Assembly (NCBI RefSeq): GCF_004210375.1
Contig: NC_134837.1
Location: 19,105,586 to 19,169,585, forward strand
DNA: 64,000 nt
Source: Tachypleus tridentatus
Taxonomy: Eukaryota; Arthropoda; Merostomata; Xiphosura; Limulidae
Direction of reading: 5' to 3'
A program made the translations under genes and the position numbers. Below the pieces are notes generated by a model. It saw nothing but the letters and a program-made list of their open reading frames with translations, did no database searches and was not told the DNA's origin. Below, one piece after another: positions 52,951 through 64,000 of this stretch (positions within the stretch are counted from its first letter, which is position 1; each line of letters opens with the position of its first letter).

Positions 52951-55900
52951 ATTTGCAAGATTTCTTCTCCATATGGATAAACAAAATAAAAGTATTTAAT
53001 TTTCTAGATCATAATTCAAATTAGCTATTATAACCATTTACAGTGGAACATGCATTTTTAAAGGTTCACAACGTAAAAAAAAATGTAATGGGGTTAATCT
53101 ATTTATTATCTACCAAAATAGTGAGTGATGGCAAATATATAATTAAACTAACAAAATACAACAGCTGGAACAATTACTAACTTTTAAGACCTGATTATAT
53201 ATCATCTAATAATGTTTCTTTCAAATACAACAAATGAAGCTCGTTCAAAAGTGTAGTTATTCTGCAGGAATATTTCCAGGTAAAGTTATTGACATAGTAA
53301 AGCTAAGCATCGATAAGAGTATCAAAACTTGATTTTAAATAAATCCTAACAGTTTTGATCTATTTATTCTGCAATTAATGTTTTTTGATGGGAAGATTTT
53401 CAAAAGTCTTCAGATAATTGAGTGTGCATAATGTATGCTGAAGAGTTTCTTACATATTTTGTGTTTCAACCAGTGGACACAATATTGGCCACACCCTATA
53501 GCACCTATTGGTTTAAAAGCAATCATCCAAAACCACATTCAAGCAGTTTTTAAAAGGTTATTGCAATGTGTACGTTGTCTTGAGCATAGAAAATAGTGTA
53601 AAATTGAATGGTGTGTTATGATGGCCGCACTGAATGGCACATACGAATATAAAAGCGATCATTGAAAATCACATTCCTGTGGTTTTGTACATTGCCTTCA
53701 ACACAGTTTATTTCACTGACACGCCAAACTTCACAACATTGTGTTAATTACTTTTTTGAAGGCAGTTGTCTGAATAGATAGGCTCACTTTTCAAATACTT
53801 GGTATTTAAATAATCGTAAATGACTAGACTCCAGCCTTGCTGAAATACAGAAACTGTGATCACCTGATAAAAGTGTAATGACAAAATCTTGAGGAAACTG
53901 AAGTAAATATGAATTGTTTTATATTCTGAAACATAATTATTTAAATATGTCTTCAAAAACTACAAGTCAGTTGTGTAACCAGGGGAACTGAATTGTCTTA
54001 CTAAAACATTACTCACATAATCTGAGTTTTGCTGTAGGGTAGAACAAATTAAAATGTCACTTAGAAGCAGTTAAGTACTCGTCTTGGTGTAAGGAGAGAC
54101 AGTGCTGTCTTCATGCAAGCAGATGAATAATCTTACTTAACATGCTGTCTCCCACACGACCCATCGGTGGGCCATGATAGTCTTCCAGTAAGACCCACAT
54201 GACCTACTGGTGAGTCTTGCTCTATTTCCTTTTTGAAGGGTCACTTATTGGCTGGGACACAGTGGCTACATGTACTGTCTTCCTAAAATAAGTAATTGTA
54301 AATGACTAGTAGGATCCTGGAAAGTATCGGCAAAATAGGCTTAGGATACAACGTGTTAAGAATGATAAATTTTGGTCGGAATAGTGTTAAAATGAGATGA
54401 CCTTTATTCTTCCTGAAGTTGTGCATTAACAGAATATTCTATTCACAAAAGAAAACTTTTTTTTAAAAAAAAGACGAGCTTTGTGGTGTTTTTAAGGACA
54501 GTACTGAGTTATATACTATATCGAACTATGCAGTTATAACATTATGCTATTTTTTTTCCACCTGGAAAGCTTTTATGTGAAGAACATATTTTTGATATCC
54601 TATAACTTTTAAACTATTAAAATTTAATTTTATTACTGGTATTTTTTTAAAACTAAGTATAAACGAACATGGTATTTATTTAGTCCCATGAAAATTGCAT
54701 GTAATTGTTGTCAAAGGTGTTTTATATAAATTTAAGAATGTTTTGTGAAAAATTATGGAATTTGTTAAAAGAAAAGATTTTAACCTGTGCGTTTATAACA
54801 GTTCAAGGTAGAAATCTCTGAAAAGTGAGATTTGTAAGAGATAAGTATATGAATGTGTGTTTGAGGTTATATAAAGCATTACATTTGATAGCATTTGAAT
54901 ATTTTTATTTTTGCTTTATTCATTGTATTAAAGACTTTTGACATAGTGAATAATTCAAAGTAAGATTTTAAAATTTAAATTAATTAAAGGTAATTTTTCT
55001 TTTAAAGAGTTGACATAAAGACAAAGTATCTGACCAGTGTACCTCTTATAATGACTGTCTAAAATGTTTTCTTTTGATGTTATTAGCTTGCAAAAAAATT
55101 GAGCAACATCATATGAATGCATATACTTTACTTGTATAAAAAATACAATACATAATGTAGTATACACTTGGCATTAGGCAAATAACACTATTTCTGTTTA
55201 ATCCATATTTCAATGTGATCTTTCAAAGAAATAGCTAAGTACTAATCCATAAGTTTCAATGTTTTCTTATCTAGAAAATAATGAACCAATCAAAATTCAC
55301 AAATACATTTTGTAGAAGACTGTAAACAAAACAATATGTGTTAACTTAAAACGAAGTCATTGTGTAATTATTAATAGTTATTGAAGAAATATTTATTAAT
55401 ACCGCTCAAATTTGGTGGAATGCTTGAATTATTTCAAGTTCTGGGATACATTTTTGCTGATAGTTTCTGAAACAGAACTTATATTACATTTGAAAGAAAA
55501 CTAAAATAATGTCAAAGTAAGGTTTGGAGTGATATAAGTATCCACAAAAAGAAGACACAAAAAAACTTGTGTAACTTAATTCTTTGGACCAACTATTACT
55601 CTGTGGCATGCAAGTAGGTTAGTTTTACCATAACGTTTTATAAGTTGTATGGATTTGTGATACTTGCATCTGTGTTAGTAGTTTCAGAATTTACTGAAAT
55701 TATATAAAGTAAAGAGTGACTTATGACAAAATATTGATACTTGTTTGTAAGTAACAGAGTTTGATATTGCATAGTTTTGGTTTAGCTGTTTTCCGTGTTT
55801 TTCTGCTGTTTCTTGTAAATTTAGGTAGATTCATTATGAATTATAATAAAAAACATTATCATTTTTATTAGTTTAAAACTGAAAAGTGGACCACAAAAGT

Positions 55901-58574
55901 TGTGTTATTGATTCAAAAGTTTCTATGAAAACAGTGCAGTTTTATGTGTTGCTGGTTTGTAGAAAACTAGATAGTTTTTATTTACAGTTGCTGCCTGATT
56001 GATTTGTAGGTTCTTATCCTAAAGAAACAAAGTTTCTTTTTATTTAATTAAATTCTTATTAATTAGATTGAATTTTACATAATATATAAAGCATATCTTT
56101 AACTTTTGAAAGCTGAAAGTTTTAATTCAGAGGTGTACAGTTTCATTGTCAAAACAAGGTAGTAACACCTTGTGTAAATTAAGAGTTATAGAGATTAACA
56201 ATTGATATGCATGTATGAATATGGAACATTTTAAAATATGTTTCTTACTTGTGCTATTTAATTTTTAAATTCCTTCTTACCCCACTTCCTTTATTTATTG
56301 GTTCTAAGTTTTTCATATTAAGTTTCAGATAAGGTTTTTTTATTTTACCAATGACAAAAAGGTATAAAGTATTTATGTTATTGTTGCTGTTTATTTTAGA
56401 CTGTTTTATTTAAAATATCAGTTATTTTTATATTTTCAAAAATTGAAATTTTAGGATGTTCTGTTTTGTTATTACTAGTGCAATTTCAGTTTTTAGAACT
56501 TTGGATATTTTCAAGAGGAAACTCCTTATAAATATAGACATTTGACTTAGGTAATTTGTATGTGGTGTAAATAACATATAGGATTTAAAGTCTATCTTTT
56601 GCACTTAATTTTTTATTTAAATTAAAAAATGCTGGTGATGGTAACCAGTTGTTTCAAGGACAACTTGTGCAGTTATTTTATATTTTATAAGATTTCAAGC
56701 TGTTTGTCAGACTGAATCAACGAAAAGTTTACGTTTTGTAAAAATCTTTTTAAACTAGTTTTCACTTGTAAGAAATAAAAATTCTGGATCTACAGATGAG
56801 TCACAAAGTTATAAGTAAAACTTTCTAGAACCAAAGCTGTAATTAAAACTTTCATAATAATGCTAAGTGCACAGTGTAGGATCAACTTCTGAAACAATCA
56901 GTCAGTCACATTTTTAAAACTTATCCTCAAGATATTTATAATGGAGCTGGTCGTGTTCTGTTGCACAAACTTATTCCGAGCCATTAGCTGTCATTTTAGA
57001 CCTAATACTTCTATGCACTTCTATTTTTCTAAGATAGACAATTATTAAGTTTTTATTTTTAATAATATATTTTATAAATAATATGGAACAAACTGTTTTC
57101 CTAAGGTTCAAGATTGATTTATTAATAACAGCTAACATTTGTTATGCTGATAAATGTAGAGTGAGCTTTGTTATCCTAGTTGTGTGAATTCTTAGATCTC
57201 AGCAAGACTACATGTTTCTATAAAATACAGAAAAATAAAGTTTCTGGTTTCTTCTTTGTGTGTAATAAATGTAATTTTATTTAAATTCAGTATAAATCTT
57301 GGGTTAGTAAAACTCTTAGATTTTTATATGATTGATACATAAATGTATTGGTTCATATTAAAAAATGAGAAGTGTACATATTTGACTGTATTTAGTTGTC
57401 ATCACTCATTCAACACTGTAAGTCCACATTCATGTTTGTGTTTCCTGTTTACAATTACACAACAGAAATTATCCTTTCTCATCTTCTTGTTCACAAATAA
57501 AATTAACATCAGAAAGTAGTGTTGAAAGCAAGCTCTTTTTGAAAGAGAAATTTTCCATCACAGTTACGTGTGAAAAGCATCAAATTCAACCTGTTTAGTT
57601 GGAATACCTTCCTTACACACAAAATAATTCAAGTTCCCAACATTTGTGAACAGTATAATAATCAGCATACTACACAGTTAACATGCTGGACTATGGATTA
57701 AAAAGTTTATAAAGTTTTGTACCATTAAAAATGTTCTGCACTTTTAGGTGTGGCTGTGGTATAAGTGTGACAGTTATTCCTATAATTTGGCTTAAATTTA
57801 CTAGGATTACTGTACTTGATTTATATAGAAAACTCTCGCCAAGAGATTTAGACGATGAATGTATTGCATAGGTTGAAAATACCAGTACAGTATTACAATA
57901 TAACACTTCTCATCCAAGCTATTTTTCTTTGCACTTCTGTGTAGAAACAAATAACCTGACTATATAGCAGATTTTACACTAGTATTACTACTGCTACTGA
58001 CCATGTCAAAGATCATTAGACTACTGTAGTCCTACTAATTATTATTACTTCATTGTGTTAGCATCAGGTTCCTAATCTTATTTACTATCATTTCAACTAC
58101 TGTGTGTCTGAAGATGTGAATATGGCTAATATTTACATCCAAGTACAATAAGGTATCAGTTGGAGTTAAGATGGGAACCAATGAGATAGCATCCTGAAAT
58201 GTCATTGCAACAACAAAAATGTATGGCATAAGATTTATGGATCCCAGTCCTGTAAAGGCCTGTTTGTTAAAGTTGTGTGTCATATCCCTGTCAGTGGACC
58301 TAACTGACCTTGTCTTTGCTTCACTCCTCTTCAGGTCATGACCTCTTATCCTCTATCAGTCTCTCCCTATCACAGCTTCATAAAATAAACCACCTCACTA
58401 TTGTGTCTAAATTAAATTCCTTGGTGCAGGACAGGGGAAGAAGATTCAGTTATCCTTGGACACACCAATTGATAAACAGTTTGAACCAAATAACTTTTAA
58501 AGTTATTGAACTTCATATCTTATGAATTTGAAAGTGAAAGCCATGACAAGTAAGAAAATTATCTTACTCTAACA
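52951..58574 (+). other. 3'UTR and 3' flank, no recognised element
   Basis: AT-rich, free of SINEs and recognised transposons. Probably includes the 3'UTR; several AATAAA words are present. No second gene is visible. Confidence 0.55.
57234..57239 (+). promoter_or_regulatory. Candidate polyadenylation signal AATAAA
   Basis: AATAAA is followed within 30 nt by a GT-rich stretch (TTCTTTGTGTGT). This would imply a 3'UTR of about 4.3 kb. An AATAAA at 52985-52990, only 35 nt after the stop, lacks an obvious GT-rich element. Which is used cannot be decided here. Confidence 0.25.
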
Positions 58575-59215
58575 ATCTTGAGTAACCATATCTTTATGTT
58601 AAGAAGGAACTAGTGTACTGATGAAGACAGAATGACCATGTCTTCATATTAAGAATTACCTAGCTTGCTCTGGAAGTGTAGAACATGTTTCATTATAAAA
58701 ATTACTTTGAAAAAGGTAGATAAAAACCATGGTTTAAATGTAATCAAATATATTTTTTTAATTTTGTAAAGAAATATGCAAGTATGGTTTGTACACAAAG
58801 ATGATGAAGATTTTCCATTTAATGAGTTTGCCAGGTACTGAAGTAAGATGAAGGCCTTCCAATAATAAGTGCCTGGTAGGAAGCAGAATGAATATCTTCC
58901 AATTAATAATTTTACCTGGTAGGGAAGCAGAACAAAGGCTTCCTGTATAATAGCTTTGACTAGTACTGAAGTAGAGTGAAGACCTTACATGTAGTAATTT
59001 CATATGAAACCAGGATGAACATTTTCTAAGTAACAAGTTTGCCTGCTACAAGGGCTGGATTTAGGCCCTTTGAAGTCACATTCTGGGATTCAAGACCCCT
59101 CTAAATCAGCTCTTCCTGGTACATGAGGATGAAAGTCTGTCAAGTAATGTGTTTACCCGATAGAACAGGAGGATGAAGGGTTTCCAGGTAATATTCTTAG
59201 CTATCTGGTATTTAT
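58575..59215. repeat. Decayed ~44-bp tandem array, about ten units
   Basis: Recurring in order: (A/G)GAATGA/AGGATGAA, then a CTTCCAA/CTTCCTG/TTTTCTAA block, then TAATAA-like, then GCCTGGTA/ACCTGGTA, then CTGAAG/GGAAGC. Examples start near 58627, 58798, 58846, 58885, 58928, 58974, 59010, 59127 and 59170. Units differ at many sites, so the array is old. It is interrupted at 59049-59113. Confidence 0.55.
59049..59113. mobile_element. Possible ~65-bp hAT-type MITE inside the tandem array
   Basis: CAAGGGCTGGATTTAGG at the left and CCTCTAAATCAGCTCT at the right are inverted relatives. Flanks GCCTGCTA (59041-59048) and TCCTGGTA (59114-59121) could be an 8-bp duplication with two changes, but the array itself repeats GCCTGGTA, which weakens that point. 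Confidence 0.35.
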
Positions 59216-59557
59216 TGTATGAAAATTAACAAATAAACTGCTACTACTAATTTATGATACGAGGCTTATTCCGTGTTCAGTATTCTTGGCTTTCCGTTAT
59301 AATAAGCATATTTTAGTAATCGGCATTAATGAATATCATATAAATTGAGGAAGAGTCATTTTATAAGTTGAATATTTTCTAATTTAAAATAGAAATTTGA
59401 AAATCAAGTTTTAGTTTACTGACGTTGATCACTAACGAAATTATGCTTAGTTCACCTGCCTAAGAAAACAAAATTGGTAATATACGATATCAGGGCCCTT
59501 GTTAGAAAGTGAAAAATTAGAAAATAAGTTCCGGTTTTATAAATTTCTGATTTAAAT

Positions 59558-59689
59558 GTATTCTAAAGACAGCTGGTATAGGTGTTAAAACTTTAATTAT
59601 AATAAACTACAGAACAATGTATCGTCCTTATTAGGTCATCTTTAAAATACATTTTTACTTCAAGTGGGTTGGTTTCTTGTTATCACGAG
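59558..59689. repeat. HR element P2 with 15-bp target duplication
   Basis: ATTTCTGATTTAAAT (59543-59557) and ATTTCTGGTTTAAAT (59690-59704), one difference. Left arm AAGACAGCTGGTATAGGTGT ... TAAACTACAGAACAATG, centre CCTTATTAGGTCATCTT, right end TTTTTACTTCAAGTGGG ... TTCTTGTTATCACGAG. Confidence 0.82.
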
Positions 59690-60214
59690 ATTTCTGGTTT
59701 AAATTTCAAAAATGTAAGTGCAAATAAAAACAATGCTTTGTACAATTTATGCCAAAAATAAAGCGTTTTAGATCTCTCATATTTTTTTTCAATTTCATTT
59801 CCGAGATTCAAATGCATAAAAGAGTAACTGTATACAATCCCAACGTATCACACAGTTTAGACTCAACACAGTCAGTCTGTCAAGATAGGACTAGAGAAAT
59901 ATATTTCGCCAGCTTCAAGCTCTATGCATGCCTATCTTTAATTTATCAAAAGCTAGCAGTTTTTAATAACTGTGATTTTTCAAATAAAAAAATGAAAATT
60001 TCATTTCGTGACTAGCGAGCTTACGAGTATAGGCTATATTTACAGAGTCGCTGTAATGGATATTTAATATTTGAAGTACTATTCGGCACTTCTAGTGTAA
60101 TTGCTACTACATTGCAAATTTAATTTCTTTAACCAAGTTTCGAACGGTAATTAGTAGACCTGCTTATTTATATGCTAGAGTGCAAATCGATGCCAAATTT
60201 TAAGGGGAGTCCCC

Positions 60215-60480
60215 TAAAAGTGTTTTCACGAAATACCCAGGTTCTCTAAGGGGTTGTGTGAAAAGTATTGCCTTCGTGCAAACTTCAGTTTGAGACAATT
60301 CGTTTGGCACATTTAGAAGCTACGAGTCTAACAGCCCAGAGAAATCCCCGGGCTCCCAAAGGGGTGTGGTTAAAATTTTTACTTTTGAAATATTGAGACA
60401 GAGAAGATTTGTTTGGCACTATTTGGAAATCGGTGTTTAGAAAAAGTTACGTTATACACAGACACTGAATCTTATTATAT
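60215..60480. repeat. Two tandem copies of the low-copy repeat seen at 32755
   Basis: Copy 1: CCCAGGTTCTCTAAGGGG, GTGTGAAAAGTATTGCC, ATTCGTTTGGCAC. Copy 2: CCCCGGGCTCCCAAAGGGG, GTGTGGTTAAAA, GATTTGTTTGGCAC, then ACAGACACTGAATCTTATTA. Spacing about 115 bp. Confidence 0.55.
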
Positions 60481-60822
60481 TAATGTGCAATTTTATATAT
60501 AAATGTTACTTTTAAAATGCACGAAATGCATTTTCGGCTGGGACTTTGTCCCAAAGCTTACTAAAGACGCTACCCTTAATTATATGTACTGGTTTGTTTT
60601 TTGGCAACCTTACATGTATTTAGATTAAAGTTCAATTCACACCCCCAACAAACAAGCACCCTTTCGTTCCTTTGTTTTGGTAATTTGTGTTTGTTTTCAA
60701 AAGCACTAAGTTTTCATTTACCCTTAACCAACTGATATTACTTATTATATACTAAAAAAAAAAAAAAAAAAAAGCTGTTTACCGGTTTTATTCAAGATAA
60801 ATATATATATACTTTCCAAGAT

Positions 60823-61083
60823 TGTTGTTTGTTTTTGAATTTCGTGCAAATCTATACGAGGGTTATCTGCACTAGTCGTTGCTAATTTAACAGTGTAAGA
60901 CAAAAAGGAAGGCAGCTAGTGATCACCGCCAACTCTTGGGACACTCTTTTACCAACGAATAGTGGGATTGATAGTCATATTATAGCGCCCCCACGGCTGA
61001 AAGAACGAGTATGTTTGGTTATGACGGGCATTCGAACCCTCATATTACGAATCAAGTGCCCTAACTACCTGGCTATGCCAAGT
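60823..61083 (-). repeat. SINE-A copy, diverged
   Basis: Complete outline with many changes (TTTCGTGCAAATCTATACGA; GGCTATGCCAAGTCC). A 20-nt A run lies just upstream at about 60753-60772. Confidence 0.85.
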
Positions 61084-61085
61084 CC

Positions 61086-61166
61086 TATCTGTTGTGTCCA
61101 TTGCAGAGAATTGAAACCCAGATTTTAGCCTTGCGAGTCTGTAAGTTTGCCCCTCTATCATCGGGT
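61086..61166 (-). repeat. SINE-C partial copy fused to a SINE-A head
   Basis: CTATCTGTTGTGTCC, AATTGAAACCCAGATTTTAG, CTTGCGAGTCTGTAAG, i.e. the SINE-C head and middle, without the CTATAAGAAAAC tail. Confidence 0.65.
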
Positions 61167-61561
61167 GACTAAAGTTTTTTATTGGTTATTTCTAGGTATG
61201 TGTATTTATACTTGTAAATAAAACAAATAATTTACGAATTTTTATTTAAATAAATGTGTCAACATATGTGCTCTGGATTTAATTTTCTTCGGCAAAAACA
61301 ATCAACAAAAACTTTAAATTAAATATAAAATATAAAAAACGAACAACCTGTTTTTTCTTTGATTATGTGACAGTTTTTTGTTGTTCAATGAAAACGGTCG
61401 TTGATTTATAAAAAAAAAGTTTAATTTGTTTTATTTATTTACTGAAATATCTCAAAATAAATAATTTTAAACAGAGATCTTAGCAGAATGAGTTTCAGAA
61501 TTTCATTCTTAAAGATATTTAAAATATAACATCAGTTTTAATCGTCAGCATGAATCTATAT
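61167..61561. other. 3' flank, unannotated
   Basis: AT-rich. Nothing recognised. Confidence 0.5.
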
Positions 61562-61838
61562 TTGTTTATTTTTTGGAATTTCGCGCAAAGCTACACAAGG
61601 GCTATCTGCGTTAGCCGTCCCTACTTTAGTAGTATAAGACTAGGGGGAAGGCAGCTAGTCATCACCACCCACCGCCAACTCTTGGGCTACTCTTTTACCA
61701 ATGAATAGTGGTACTGACCGTCGCATTATAACGCCCCCACTGCTGAAAGGGCAAGCATGTTTGGTGCGGCGGGGATTTGAACCCCGGACCTTCAGATTAC
61801 GAGTCGAACGCCTTAACCCACCTGGCGATGCCGGGCCA
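61562..61838 (-). repeat. SINE-A copy with 10-bp target duplication
   Basis: GAATCTATAT at 61552-61561 and 61839-61848. Head close to consensus (GGCGATGCCGGGCC). Confidence 0.92.
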
Positions 61839-62204
61839 GAATCTATATACTTTAGAGTTTTTTCTTTCCAATGATACTGTTGTCGTTTTAACAGCAAATG
61901 TCAAACGTTAATTTACTAAATTTTGGCATTAATTTGAAACACGAGTAGGTATCAAATTCCAAATTTTTATGAATCATATATTTTTATATCCCAAATGTTG
62001 TCACACAAAAATTTCAAATCTCCAGTTTATTTTTACTGAATCTTATATTTTCTCAATATATTGCAGCGTGGACTTACAACTACTGGCGAAATTTTTAAAG
62101 AGAATACCGACAACTTTAACGTGTTAAGTTTGAACATTATTTTCTGACGTTTTAGTACAGATCACAATAATCTTCACTTTGTTTATTTTAGAACTTCGTT
62201 TAAG

Positions 62205-62372
62205 CAATCCCGGATTAAGGCATGGGCTTACCAGGCTGAAGCCCAGAACCTCACACTAATTAGGGGCTTCAAGCTATAACTATAAATGTATTGCACGTAG
62301 AGGTTCTGTATCTAGGACGTGTCTACATAAGTTGAAAAACCTAGGGCCAATAAAACCTTTAATCCGGCCTTG
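62205..62372. mobile_element. hAT-type MITE, 168 bp
   Basis: Left end CAATCCCGGATTAAGGCATG; right end, read inward, CAAGGCCGGATTAAAGG. Flanks CGTTTAAG (62197-62204) and CGTTTACA (62373-62380) are an 8-bp duplication with two changes, the size made by hAT transposases. No coding. Confidence 0.7.
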
Positions 62373-62380
62373 CGTTTACA

Positions 62381-63568
62381 GATACAGTATAGTCGCCCCT
62401 AATTTTTATCTGATAAACTAAAGAAGACACATCTAATCATCAGCACCCACAGTTAAATATTTGGCTATTCTTATCTGATTCTAGAGTTTCTGGTTTCACG
62501 AATTTTAAGATATGGCATATTCAGACGTTAATTAATGAAATAATTAACAAGCAGCTAGATACAACGACTGGATAATTTGAATTGACAGTGATTTTATTTA
62601 TCCGTCACACAGATGAAAAAAACAACAACAAACTGAGCATGTTCAGCAGAATTTCATTTACTAAGTCACTCCTAGATAGTGAGAAGGTGCAAAATGTACA
62701 TGTATTTATTATTTACTAGCCTAAAATAAGCTTTCACGCACACACATTATACACTCTCACATTTAACCTTTCTTAAAATTAGCTGTGATTGTCAAATTCA
62801 TCAAAGTCGGTTTTATTTTATAACAAAGATATTACAGAACTTTCTGGAGAGTCGGGATCCAGCATGTTCCTTTTCTCTCTCTTTTCAAACTTTTTGAGGA
62901 CTTATTAAAAAGATCTTACATTAGGACGGCAGTGAGCTCATAAAAAAAAAAAAGGCAAATTCATTGTATCAGCTGTTTTTAGCTCGCAGCTTAAGCGTAA
63001 GAACGTTGATAAATTAACGAGAAATAAATATTAAATGTAAAAAGTAACAAATATATATTAATTATTACTCAAATTATTTCAGTTATTCTTGATGTATCAA
63101 GCGTCTATGTACAGAGAAGATCCAAAACTATGCTTTTTATGATTAAATAAAGACATAGCCTAAAGGTATTTTGCGGGCTTTAGAGCATAATATTTCATTC
63201 GCCTGGCCCCTTGAGCAGTTGCCCTTTTGCACCCCTGCCGGCGATTCTAAGCACTATAATTAAATTAATAACCTAACTGAGCGAATATTAAAATAATAAT
63301 TTGATGATTAATAGTATACTAAACAAAACAACATTGAGTTAACTTCAGTTTTTTTTTTTTTTTTTTTCTGTCTAAAAACCTGATGTTTAATTCCAGAACA
63401 TAAGGTTGGCTTGATTACATTCGAATGTAATACAATGATGTCATCATGTCCAAAGCTTAATAAACTATCGTTTTTTTTACAAATAATGTTAAAGATGAAT
63501 TTTATTACTGTAGAAAATTTTCTAACAGAATGTAACTCCTGGTACACGTTTGGCATGTATAGTTATTA
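62381..63568. other. 3' flank with possible old repeats
   Basis: 62395-62475 reads like a very old reverse SINE with the shared central domain (TCATCAGCACCCACAGTTAA, TTTGGCTATTC). 63205-63240 (GCCCTTTTGCACCCCTGCCG) resembles a hAT terminus without a partner. Poly-T at about 63350-63367. No coding. Confidence 0.35.
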
Positions 63569-63828
63569 TTTGTTTTGTTGACTTTGGCACAAAACTACTC
63601 GAGAGCTGTGTGCACTAGTCGTCCCTAATTTAGAAGTAAGAGTCTAGAGAGAAGGCAGCTAGTCAACACCATTACCCACCCACTGCCAACTCTAGGACTA
63701 CTTTTAACAACGAAAATGGGACTGACCGTCATATTATAACGCCGCATTGGTGAAAAGGTAAGCATGCTCGGTGATGGGATTCGAACCTGCGATTCTCTGG
63801 TAGTCCAGTGCCTAACCAATAGATCGTG
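63569..63828 (-). repeat. SINE-A copy, diverged
   Basis: TTGGCACAAAACTACTCGAG, GTCGTCCCTAATTTAGAAG, then GATTCGAACCTGCGATTCTC. Older than most other copies. Confidence 0.82.
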
Positions 63829-64000
63829 TTATTTCTGTAATTTGCTCTGTCATCCTCGAATCATTTGGGATTATTTGGTAAAAATAGTGCAAAATCCAGT
63901 CCGTAGAACGATACCAAATTAATTTATTTCTTGAATAACATTCACTAGTAGTCCCAAAGCTGGCGCCATGGGGATGGGAGTCTTAGAAGGCCTTATATGT

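Overview
The window is eukaryotic nuclear DNA: AT-rich, with long introns and many interspersed repeats. It contains one recognisable host gene, on the + strand: an SLC7-family light-chain amino-acid transporter (LAT / y+LAT type) whose ten coding exons run from 8955 to 52950. The exons join in frame through GT-AG introns to 1476 nt (491 residues plus stop), with the GSGIF motif, the cysteine used to bond the 4F2hc/CD98-type heavy chain, and the F-x-Y-x-G-W-N substrate region all present. Intron 1 is about 23.8 kb. The repeats, above all a ~270-bp tRNA-headed SINE, look to me like those of chelicerates, most likely a horseshoe crab. That assignment rests on memory of the SINE sequence and was not searched.

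Layout. 1-8.0 kb is 5' flank holding two minisatellites (34 bp x 9; 36/37 bp x 21), SINEs, a decayed Penelope-like retroelement and two units of a short retroposed repeat. 8.0-8.95 kb is the presumptive promoter/5'UTR, part of which has a diverged copy inside intron 1. 9.4-33.2 kb is intron 1: a repeat-poor first 4.6 kb, then dense SINEs, a Jockey-like LINE fragment (- strand), a piggyBac-type MITE and a pogo/Tigger-like element that was itself hit by a SINE. 33.2-52.95 kb carries exons 2-10, with a gypsy-like integrase remnant (intron 4), a ~3.3-kb gag-RT-RNaseH LINE without endonuclease and a 39-bp minisatellite (intron 6), and SINEs. 53-64 kb is 3' flank with a decayed ~44-bp tandem array, a hAT-type MITE and more SINEs.

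Repeat biology is the main interest. Three SINE families (called A, B and C here) have different tRNA-like bodies but similar 3' tails, as expected if related LINE machinery moved them. Many copies have clear target-site duplications, so nested insertions can be ordered. The best candidate for something undescribed is a family of 95-300-bp units found as single arms and head-to-head inverted pairs, with 8-15-bp target duplications. Each arm begins with a conserved block, CTGANGATGACC...GGTCGAAACG, that resembles a hammerhead-ribozyme core. A Penelope-like RT remnant lies in the same window, and Penelope-like elements are known to carry hammerhead motifs.

No other protein gene, functional tRNA, rRNA or CRISPR array could be supported.
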